The position numbers and the translations under genes were made by a program. A DNA stretch of 64,000 bases from UBA10205 sp035289625 (GTDB taxonomy: Archaea > Iainarchaeota > Iainarchaeia > Iainarchaeales > Iainarchaeaceae): contig DATDWP010000009.1 of the NCBI GenBank assembly GCA_035289625.1, forward strand, positions 1-64,000, given 5' to 3'. Below the pieces are notes generated by a model. That model made no database searches. It was not told the origin of the DNA and saw nothing but the letters and a program-made list of their open reading frames with translations. Position 1 is the first letter of the stretch, and each line of letters opens with the position of its first letter. Below are positions 58,078-64,000 of the stretch, piece after piece.

Positions 58078-58629
58078 ATGGCAAACTTTTATTTTGATAT
58101 TGAAACAACAGGGCTAAACCCAAAAGAGCACAAAATAGTAGGCCTTGCAATACAAGAACTTGATAGGTCTAGCGGAAAACCGGTTGGCCCCTTGCGCGTT
58201 TTTCGAGAATGGGAACTATCCGAAAAGGAAATTTTGGAAAAGTTTTTGGAAGAATCTAAAATTACAGGAGGGTATGAATTTGCATTTGTGCCCTTTGGAT
58301 ATAATATGCCGTTCAAATCGAATTTTTTAAAAGAGCGCCTTGCATTTCATGGCCTTGTTGCAATTGATATGCTGCAACGCCCATTTGTTGATCTTCGTCC
58401 ATTTGGAATAATAATGAACAAAGGCGAATTCAAAGGTTCAGGCCTAGATAAAATCACCGGCGCTAAAATGGAAGGGGCAAAAACCCCGAAGTGGTATTTG
58501 GACAAAGAGTTCGGCAAAATCGTGCGCCACTTGGAAGCGAAGGCAAAAGCGTTCGTGCAATTGAATTCATGGCTCTATTCTGAAATGCCAAAATTTTTGG
58601 AGCGATTTAGAAAAGAGAAAAAGGAGTGA
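58078..58629 (+). CDS. DEDD-type 3'-5' exonuclease (RNase H-like)
   Basis: 183 residues. FYFDIETTGLNPKEHKIVGLAIQ is the DnaQ-family ExoI motif (D-x-E). The later GGYEFAFVPFGYNM and ITGAKMEGAKTPKW fit the related short archaeal exonucleases. It should trim nucleic acid 3' ends. A TATA box (atgtttaaatca) lies 25 bases before ATG 58078. Confidence 0.8.
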   Translation: MANFYFDIETTGLNPKEHKIVGLAIQELDRSSGKPVGPLRVFREWELSEKEILEKFLEESKITGGYEFAFVPFGYNMPFKSNFLKERLAFHGLVAIDMLQRPFVDLRPFGIIMNKGEFKGSGLDKITGAKMEGAKTPKWYLDKEFGKIVRHLEAKAKAFVQLNSWLYSEMPKFLERFRKEKKE

Positions 58630-58630
58630 A

Positions 58631-58852
58631 TTATTCGAGAAGTTCGAGGAATTTTTTCTTTTCCATTTTGAGGTCTTTTTTTATTATTTTTCCAAGCAGC
58701 CCTTCACCAATCGGCTCTTTACCATGCACTGGTACGCTTGTTTTTCTTCCGTCAGGGTGGGCGAACATGAAGTGGCTACCATGAACTCTTATTTGATGGA
58801 AGCCAAGAGTCTCTATTATTTTTATTAATTTTTTTGCCGGAATTGGCTTCAA
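58631..58852 (-). CDS. hicA: HicA-family mRNA interferase toxin
   Basis: 73 residues. The double-stranded-RNA-binding-like fold is shown by KKLIKIIETLGFHQIRVHGSHFMFAHPDG, with the catalytic GSH histidine, and KTSVPVHGKEPIGEGLL. It cleaves mRNA when free of antitoxin. It follows hicB after three bases in the normal order (hicB-hicA). Confidence 0.9.
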   Translation of the reverse strand: MKPIPAKKLIKIIETLGFHQIRVHGSHFMFAHPDGRKTSVPVHGKEPIGEGLLGKIIKKDLKMEKKKFLELLE

Positions 58853-58855
58853 GGT

Positions 58856-59065
58856 TTACACCTCTACGACCTGCACTCCGACAAAACTTGTTTGTGAGTC
58901 TTCGCCCTTTTCTTCTAAGCAAAGCTCAATTACTTCTTTAACCCTCTTAAGTAGCTCATCCATACTTTTTGCTTGTGTGTGGCAAGCCTGCAGTTCGGGT
59001 ACATCAGCAACAAGCCACCCGTTTTTGTCTTTTTCAATAATAACTGTAAAAGCACGTTTTTCCAT
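58856..59065 (-). CDS. hicB: HicB-family antitoxin
   Basis: 69 residues. FTVIIEKDKNGWLVADVPELQACHTQAKSMDELLKRVKEVIELCLE is the pseudo-RNase H fold of HicB, here shown as FTVIIEKD and VADVPELQACHTQAKS. There is no C-terminal DNA-binding extension, so repression may be weak. It precedes HicA and forms a complete toxin-antitoxin pair. Confidence 0.9.
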   Translation of the reverse strand: MEKRAFTVIIEKDKNGWLVADVPELQACHTQAKSMDELLKRVKEVIELCLEEKGEDSQTSFVGVQVVEV

Positions 59066-59114
59066 TCAACCACCGTCTATCTAAATTATTCCATAACCTA
59101 AATAAAAGGCTATT

Positions 59115-59336
59115 TTATAGTTTTTTTGTCCCCTGCGCTAGTGCGATTAGGTCTTTTTCTTCAAGGCGAACTAACTTTTTCAAAAGTCCCGGCGCTATTT
59201 TTGTGCCCTCGGTAAAGCTGCGAATCCCGCCATTCTCCATATTGAGAAAATAAATTTTGGGTGCCATTCTGAGTTTTTTCCTGCGGGCAAGCTTTACGTT
59301 TCTAGGGGTTTTTTGCCGCCTATATTGCGTGGGCAT
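59115..59336 (-). CDS. Small basic hypothetical protein (73 residues)
   Basis: MPTQYRRQKTPRNVKLARRKK begins with a strongly basic tail. The rest has PKIYFLNMENGGIRSFTEG and ends QGTKKL. TATA box (aatttaaact, ~59362-59371 on this strand) at leaderless distance. It is divergent from the L21e gene, and its basic tail suggests an rRNA- or ribosome-linked role, which is inference. Confidence 0.55.
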   Translation of the reverse strand: MPTQYRRQKTPRNVKLARRKKLRMAPKIYFLNMENGGIRSFTEGTKIAPGLLKKLVRLEEKDLIALAQGTKKL

Positions 59337-59471
59337 TTGCTATACTTTGTCTTTCCGAGTTTAAATTAGTTGTTTTCCCGCCTTTGCCCTTGTGGGGTTT
59401 TTCTGCTGTAGGTATTTAAATGTTTTCACACGAAATGAGTATAGTTCTCTAATCTTTAAGTAGTGATAAAT

Positions 59472-59822
59472 ATGGCAAACAAGGCAGCACGTGGAAAAAG
59501 GGCAAAAACAAGGCACAAAATACGCCGGAAAGGCTCTAAAGTGACGATTACAAAGCTTTTGCAGCAAATACCAATCGGTTCAAAAGTTGACATTAAAATA
59601 AACGGTTCAATGCAAGGGCAGGGAATGCCATTTAGGCGCTATCACGGTTTTACAGGAACAGTAACCGCAAGGCAGGGAACTGCCTATATTGTTTCGCTCT
59701 ATAACGGCAACCAGCCTGTTGAACTAATAATTGGGCCAGCTCATCTCACGCCTTCATCTGGGCAAGCAAAGAGTGAGAAAGAGAGCGCAAAGCAGCAAGC
59801 AGCACAAGAGGTTGATGCGTAA
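59472..59822 (+). CDS. rpl21e: 50S ribosomal protein L21e
   Basis: 116 residues from ATG 59472. ARGKRAKTRHKIRRKGSKV is the family's basic start, followed by the SH3-like segment FRRYHGFTGTVTARQGTAYIV. It is archaeal and eukaryotic only. A Lys/Gln/Glu-rich C-terminal tail (KSEKESAKQQAAQEV) extends the usual protein. The stop overlaps rpo4 as TAATG. A GTG at 59463 is less likely. Confidence 0.95.
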   Translation: MANKAARGKRAKTRHKIRRKGSKVTITKLLQQIPIGSKVDIKINGSMQGQGMPFRRYHGFTGTVTARQGTAYIVSLYNGNQPVELIIGPAHLTPSSGQAKSEKESAKQQAAQEVDA

Positions 59823-60157
59823 TGATTGGAAAAAAAGTTGTTTTATCTGAAAATGTCCCGCTATTCCAGGTAAAGGAAATACTAACAGAGCGCAATAAGG
59901 AAGGCGAATTGCGATATGAGCAGCAGCAGGCATTTGATTATGCTAAAAAATTTGCAAAGATAACACAGGCCAAGGGTGAAAAACTCGTAGCAGAATTGAA
60001 AAAAATAGAAGGATTGGACGAGGACTTCATAACCAAGGCAGTTGACATAATGCCGGCAGATATTGAGTCAGCAAGGCTCATATCATACAAGGGGAATGCA
60101 ATAACCGACGAAAAATTAAAGCAGGTCGTTGAAGCAATCTCCAAGTATTCCAAATAA
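59822..60157 (+). CDS. rpo4: DNA-directed RNA polymerase subunit Rpo4 (RpoF)
   Basis: 111 residues. VVLSENVPLFQVKEIL and the HRDC-like helical core (AFDYAKKFAKITQAKGEKLV) are characteristic. Rpo4 pairs with Rpo7 in the polymerase stalk. Overlapping start with L21e and followed by DUF655 and rsmA, the normal archaeal cluster. Confidence 0.9.
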   Translation: MIGKKVVLSENVPLFQVKEILTERNKEGELRYEQQQAFDYAKKFAKITQAKGEKLVAELKKIEGLDEDFITKAVDIMPADIESARLISYKGNAITDEKLKQVVEAISKYSK

Positions 60158-60184
60158 ATCCCATTCTTTTTCCGGTGGTTTGCC

Positions 60185-60766
60185 ATGAAGGTTGAAGAAC
60201 AAGCAATAGTCCTGGATTTTTTGCCACGAGGCCGCAGCTCTGATTACAAAACAGAGCCCCTAGCCCAGCTTATAGGGAAAGAACATTTCACTTTGCTAGA
60301 GGTTGTTACAAAGCAAGGCGTTGAACTAAAAGCGCTAGACGATGTATATGTCGGAAAGGACCAGCGCGCACAAATTGATTTTATAAAAAGAAGAATCAGC
60401 TACAAGGACCTAACAAACAACTCCCTTTCAGAACTAGACAAGGCAGTTGAAAAGCTAGTGAAGGAAAATGAAAAGAAATTTGTGGATTTTTACAACAGCG
60501 CGCGCAGCATTACAATAAAGCGCCATCAAATAGAGCTATTGCCGGGGATGGGAAAAAAGCACATGCTGCAAATAATTTCAGAGCGCGAAAAAGGCCCTTT
60601 CACTTCTTTTGCACAAATGCAAGAGAGGGTTAGCGGAATACCCGACCCTGGCGCTGCAATAGTAAAAAGGGTAATTGAAGAACTCGAAGGCCTCGATTCC
60701 AAATACTTCCTCTTCTCAAGGCCCCCGTCCCCAGAAAAAGAATTCCGGCCACGGCGCAGGTTCTAG
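60185..60766 (+). CDS. DUF655 family RNA/DNA-binding protein
   Basis: 193 residues. VLDFLPRGRSSDYKTEPLAQLIG is the DUF655 start. Central KRHQIELLPGMGKKHMLQII is a helix-hairpin-helix. The C terminus is basic (KEFRPRRRF). Found in archaea next to rpo4 and rsmA; thought to be an OB/HhH nucleic-acid binder. The exact role is unknown. Confidence 0.9.
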   Translation: MKVEEQAIVLDFLPRGRSSDYKTEPLAQLIGKEHFTLLEVVTKQGVELKALDDVYVGKDQRAQIDFIKRRISYKDLTNNSLSELDKAVEKLVKENEKKFVDFYNSARSITIKRHQIELLPGMGKKHMLQIISEREKGPFTSFAQMQERVSGIPDPGAAIVKRVIEELEGLDSKYFLFSRPPSPEKEFRPRRRF

Positions 60767-60771
60767 TATTT

Positions 60772-61596
60772 ATGAGCTTATTTTCAGAACTCTCACAGCT
60801 AATGATAGAGTATAGGTTTAGGCCAGAACAGGGGTTTTCCCAAAACTTTATTATTGATGAAGTAATATTGCAAAAAATGGTAGACACTGCCGAACTTGAA
60901 GAAAATGACATTGTGCTAGAAATCGGGTGCGGAACCGGGTTTCTTACAAAACAATTATTGGAAAAATGCAAAGTAGTGGGGTTTGAAAAAGACCCTAAAA
61001 TGGTGCAGATATTAAAGGGCAAATTTTCGGAAAATAAAAACTTCAAACTAATTGAAAAAGATTTTTTGCAAACAGAGATTCCAAAATTCACAAAAGTGGT
61101 TTCACTCCCACCATATAATATTTCAACCGAAATCGTGCTGCGCCTTCTTCTATCAAGCCCTAAAAAAATAGTTCTTATTTTCCAGCGCGAATTTTCAGAA
61201 AAAATAATAGCTGAACCTGGTTTTTGGGATTATAGCTACATTTCAGCCCTTTGCAGGGTAAAATTTGAACCGCAAGTTATTGTGCAAAATATTTCCCCAA
61301 TGGCATTTTACCCAAAGCCGCAGGCATATTCAACCCTTCTTGTTCTAAACCCCCGCGAGCAAGAAGTAAAAATAAAGGATTTTAGTGCATTTGCACTTTT
61401 TGTAAAAAACCTCTTCCGGTACAAAAATAAAAACCTTGCAAATGCCCTGCTATTATGTGAAAAACAACTCTCCGGGAAAATAAAATTTAGTAAAAAAGGC
61501 GTAAAAGAAGTTTTAGAAGATGAAATTTCCAAAGAAAAAGTGAACCTTATTTGGCCTGATGAACTTGCACAAATATTTAGAAAACTCTCTCAATAA
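60772..61596 (+). CDS. rsmA: 16S rRNA adenine dimethyltransferase (KsgA/Dim1)
   Basis: 274 residues. Begins FSQNFIIDEVIL, then SAM motif VLEIGCGTGFLTK near residue 47. The catalytic motif at residues 112-115 reads LPPY instead of the usual NLPY or NIPY, so the conserved Asn is replaced by Leu. It normally dimethylates two adenines of 16S helix 45. The gene ends 20 bases into the convergent AMP phosphorylase gene. Whether the Asn change removes activity is not known. Confidence 0.9.
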   Translation: MSLFSELSQLMIEYRFRPEQGFSQNFIIDEVILQKMVDTAELEENDIVLEIGCGTGFLTKQLLEKCKVVGFEKDPKMVQILKGKFSENKNFKLIEKDFLQTEIPKFTKVVSLPPYNISTEIVLRLLLSSPKKIVLIFQREFSEKIIAEPGFWDYSYISALCRVKFEPQVIVQNISPMAFYPKPQAYSTLLVLNPREQEVKIKDFSAFALFVKNLFRYKNKNLANALLLCEKQLSGKIKFSKKGVKEVLEDEISKEKVNLIWPDELAQIFRKLSQ

Positions 61597-63106
61597 CGAT
61601 GTTGTTAAATTCCACCGCGGTATTTGTTTTTGCAATATTGAGCGCGTCTTGGAGTTTTTGTTCATTTTCTGCATGTATTTCAAAAAGAACATCCCCGCTC
61701 TTTATTTTTTGGGAACTTTCTACAAATAAAGTAACACCTGCAAGTTTATCCCCCGGAGCCCCGCTAACCCTTGCAATTTTATTTATTACTCCCACATTTA
61801 AGCCGCTGACAATTCCTGCTTGCTGGGCAAAAACCTTTTTTTTATAAGGCGCCTCTTTTATTTGCTCTGACGAAAATATTGTTCCTCCCTGAGCTGATAT
61901 TATTTGCTTCATTTTTGCAAGTGCCTCTCCGCTTTGTAGTATTTTAAGGGCTTTTTCATAACCTTTCCCTTTTGCAACATCGCCGCATAGCTCGAGCAGA
62001 GCGCCAGCTAGTTCAACTGATTTTTTTGCAAGATTATCAAATATTTTCCCTTCCAAAATCTGCATTGCATATTTTGCCTCCAAAGCGGGGCCAAATGCCA
62101 TTCCGCTTGGCTGCGAACCATCTGTTAGCACGACCTCTATTTTCATTCCAAGGCGCTTTCCGACTTCAACAAATTTGAGCGCCATTTGCTCTGCCCTCTC
62201 TTTTGATTTCACTTTCACATATGGCCCAACCGGAATATCAATTACAATATATTTTGCGCCAACACTTGCCTTTTTTGCCATAACACTTGCAATTACTTGG
62301 CCTTCGGGGTCAAGTGAGAGCGGGTATTCTATTTTGATTATTTTATCATCTGCCGGGGCAAGTTCAACTGCGCCGCCCCACACAAGGCACGCGCCAACTT
62401 TTTGCACAACTTCCCTTATTTTTTCAAGCGAGAGCGAAACCGGGGCCAGCACTTCCATTGCATCTGCTGTCCCTGAAGAGGATGTGATAGCACGCGAAGA
62501 TGTTTTTGGCATTGTGTATCCTGCAGCTGCAATTATTGGAGTTATTATCATTGTGCTCCTGCCATTGGTCCCTCCAATTGAGTGCTTATCCACTACAATT
62601 CCTTTTTGGAATTCTATTCTCTTTCCATTATCAAGAAGCGCATTTGTCATTGAAACTATTTCATCAAGATCAAAGCCGCGAATATAGACAGCGCACACAA
62701 ATTCTGCAGCTTCAATTTCCGAAAGCTTATTTGTTGCAATGTCCTGTACAATCTGCCTAATTTGTTCTGTTGAGAGCTTTTCCCCATCCATTTTCTTTTT
62801 TATAAATTCAAGGCTCTTTGGCTTTCCTGAAGCTTTAGTGCAAACCCGGTCCCTATCTTTTAGGTCAAGAAGCCGCACAACATCATTAAAGAGCCCAATT
62901 TCATTTTTCTCAACAAAACTATCGGTGACATCAGCAACAACATTTACAGATTTTCCATTCTCCCTATTCAACACCTGGATCCTGTCCATTGCGCGGATCC
63001 CCAAATCCTTTGCATCGTGCTCATTTAGGATTGCAATTAATTTCCCTGCTTCAATATCAACAATTCTAACCCGCACAAGGTGGCAGTAGTCAGTCCCATT
63101 TTGCAT
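61577..63106 (-). CDS. deoA: AMP phosphorylase (thymidine-phosphorylase family)
   Basis: 509 residues from ATG 63106. Archaeal-specific N-terminal ~85 residues precede the phosphorylase core: KHSIGGTNGRSTMI, SSRAITSSSGTADAMEVL, VWGGAVELAPADD and LSLDPEGQVIASV. It splits AMP into adenine and ribose-1,5-bisphosphate in the type III RuBisCO nucleoside pathway. TATA box (ggtttaaaaataa, 63125-63137 on this strand) supports the start; GTG 63112 is an alternative. RuBisCO and ribose-bisphosphate isomerase genes are not in the window. Confidence 0.9.
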   Translation of the reverse strand: MQNGTDYCHLVRVRIVDIEAGKLIAILNEHDAKDLGIRAMDRIQVLNRENGKSVNVVADVTDSFVEKNEIGLFNDVVRLLDLKDRDRVCTKASGKPKSLEFIKKKMDGEKLSTEQIRQIVQDIATNKLSEIEAAEFVCAVYIRGFDLDEIVSMTNALLDNGKRIEFQKGIVVDKHSIGGTNGRSTMIITPIIAAAGYTMPKTSSRAITSSSGTADAMEVLAPVSLSLEKIREVVQKVGACLVWGGAVELAPADDKIIKIEYPLSLDPEGQVIASVMAKKASVGAKYIVIDIPVGPYVKVKSKERAEQMALKFVEVGKRLGMKIEVVLTDGSQPSGMAFGPALEAKYAMQILEGKIFDNLAKKSVELAGALLELCGDVAKGKGYEKALKILQSGEALAKMKQIISAQGGTIFSSEQIKEAPYKKKVFAQQAGIVSGLNVGVINKIARVSGAPGDKLAGVTLFVESSQKIKSGDVLFEIHAENEQKLQDALNIAKTNTAVEFNNIVIERVF

Positions 63107-63124
63107 GTACACAATAAGCTTGCC

Positions 63125-63137
63125 TTATTTTTAAACC
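63125..63137 (-). promoter_or_regulatory. TATA box of AMP phosphorylase
   Basis: GGTTTAAAAATAA on the minus strand, ~25 bases before ATG 63106. Confidence 0.5.
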
Positions 63138-63296
63138 AAACTGCTATAGGCTATTTACATCTTTTTCCGACATAAAAAAAATTTGTTTTAGATGCCTGAC
63201 TATAGTATAAATCCTCAAAAACCAGGGGCCTTTTGGACTGGCCAAAAACCACAAGGTCAGAAAAGGGCTTTTTATCTTTATTTTCGGAAAATGAGT

Positions 63297-64000
63297 CTAT
63301 TTCGCCCCAAGTGCAGAGCAGAGCGCTTGCGCCTCTTTTTTTATATCGGCTGCCTCATATAGCGCCCTTCCGACAATTGCGTGCCAAAAAGCGCCTGCAG
63401 CTTTGCCGGATTCGCTAATGTTCCCGCCCTGGGAAACAAGCCCCGGGGAGTGCAAAATAGGAGTAATCCCTTTTGAACTAAAAAATTCTCGGTATTTTTT
63501 TATTTTTTCAGGTTTATTTCCCGGGACAACAAATTCTACAACCCCGCACTCAATTGCAACTTCATACATCCTAGTTGGCGCGTCATCTTCCAAAAATCCG
63601 CCATCTGATTTCAAATACCCCTCATGGGTCATCTCGCCACCCACAATTACTCCAAGCCCAACCTTTTTGCACGCTTCAATCCATGAGCGCTCCGTTTGCG
63701 GGCCTGCTTGGGGAAACAAAATTACCGCATCAATTCCGGCATCCTTGCAAACCTTGGCAAACTTTTCTCCTGTAAATGGCACATCGGTTGCAGCTTTTTG
63801 GTGATCGTAGATCAGCGGTTTTTTTGTGTGCTTGCGCGCAGTTTTTACAACTGCAGGAAGCCCATACTTTAGCCCGAGTTCAAATCCGATTTTATACGCT
63901 CCGATCCCTTTTATTGAATCGGTTTCTTTTACAAGCTTTTCAAAAGTTTTAATGTCCTCAAAATCGCATGCAGGTATAATGCTTTTTGGAATTGGGATTA
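63297..64000 (-). CDS. pyrF: Orotidine-5'-phosphate decarboxylase-like protein (5' end outside window)
   Basis: At least 234 residues; an apparent start at 63782 is internal because the frame is open to the window edge. IIPACDFEDIKTF and LIYDHQKAATDVPF give the OMP-decarboxylase active-site DxKxxD arrangement in its archaeal form (D-H-Q-K-A-A-T-D). VIVGGEMTHEGYL and GRALYEAADI complete the barrel. The likely reaction is UMP synthesis from OMP. The similar KGPDC or HUMPS enzymes share the fold, so substrate is slightly uncertain. Confidence 0.8.
   Translation of the reverse strand, partial: IPIPKSIIPACDFEDIKTFEKLVKETDSIKGIGAYKIGFELGLKYGLPAVVKTARKHTKKPLIYDHQKAATDVPFTGEKFAKVCKDAGIDAVILFPQAGPQTERSWIEACKKVGLGVIVGGEMTHEGYLKSDGGFLEDDAPTRMYEVAIECGVVEFVVPGNKPEKIKKYREFFSSKGITPILHSPGLVSQGGNISESGKAAGAFWHAIVGRALYEAADIKKEAQALCSALGAK

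Noticed and set aside
1..64000. CRISPR array
   Set aside because: No series of regularly spaced identical repeats was seen; only the dispersed repeats reported.

Overview
The window comes from an archaeon. It encodes a TATA-binding protein, ribosomal protein L21e, RNA polymerase subunit Rpo4, a DUF655 protein, a Dim1/KsgA-type rRNA methyltransferase, AMP phosphorylase and an AglB oligosaccharyltransferase. Many genes have a TATA-like box about 25 bases before a near-leaderless start codon. The compact gene packing, the AMP phosphorylase and the many small membrane proteins would suit a DPANN lineage (Diapherotrites- or Micrarchaeota-like), but the lineage cannot be fixed from this window alone.

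Region 1 (1-43.3 kb) is a large surface-glycan island. It holds many GT2 and GT4 glycosyltransferases, several nucleotide-sugar epimerases, RmlA and RmlB, a sugar C-methyltransferase with a cupin, a DegT aminotransferase, a WlbA-like dehydrogenase, a heptose-phosphate trio (HddA, GmhA, GmhB), flippases, an Alg13/Alg14 pair and polyisoprenyl-linked steps. It ends with AglB and a GlcNAc-1-phosphate transferase, so the likely output is N-linked glycans and perhaps other surface polysaccharide. Genes often overlap by four bases (ATGA), which implies translational coupling. Accessory insertions sit inside the island: a membrane-anchored HNH-nuclease-like protein, and a PIN protein convergent with a previously unlisted 51-residue ORF.

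Region 2 (43.3-52.7 kb) is the most unusual part. A BlaI-type repressor and a BlaR1/M56-like membrane metalloprotease sit beside an ArsR regulator, a DsrE-like protein and a small Cys-rich protein. A nearly identical 28-base operator lies downstream of the TATA box of two transcription units. One is a 13-gene minus-strand operon of small membrane proteins, CcdA, redoxin, thioredoxin and YHS-domain proteins. The other is a four-gene plus-strand operon of Cys-rich membrane and lipoproteins. I infer an undescribed metal- or thiol-stress system. The YHS gene carries an in-frame TAG.

Region 3 (52.7-58.1 kb) is a mobile or variable zone around the 5S rRNA gene. The 3' end of 5S rRNA occurs three times as a direct repeat and brackets an NYN-nuclease module and a Fic module. 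A 161-base MITE-like element with perfect 14-base terminal inverted repeats and an 8-base target duplication lies in the first module. TBP is encoded just beyond, followed by an AT-rich orphan gene between imperfect repeats.

Region 4 (58.1-64 kb) is core information-processing and nucleotide metabolism: a DEDD exonuclease, HicBA, L21e-rpo4-DUF655-rsmA, AMP phosphorylase and the 3' part of an OMP-decarboxylase-like gene.
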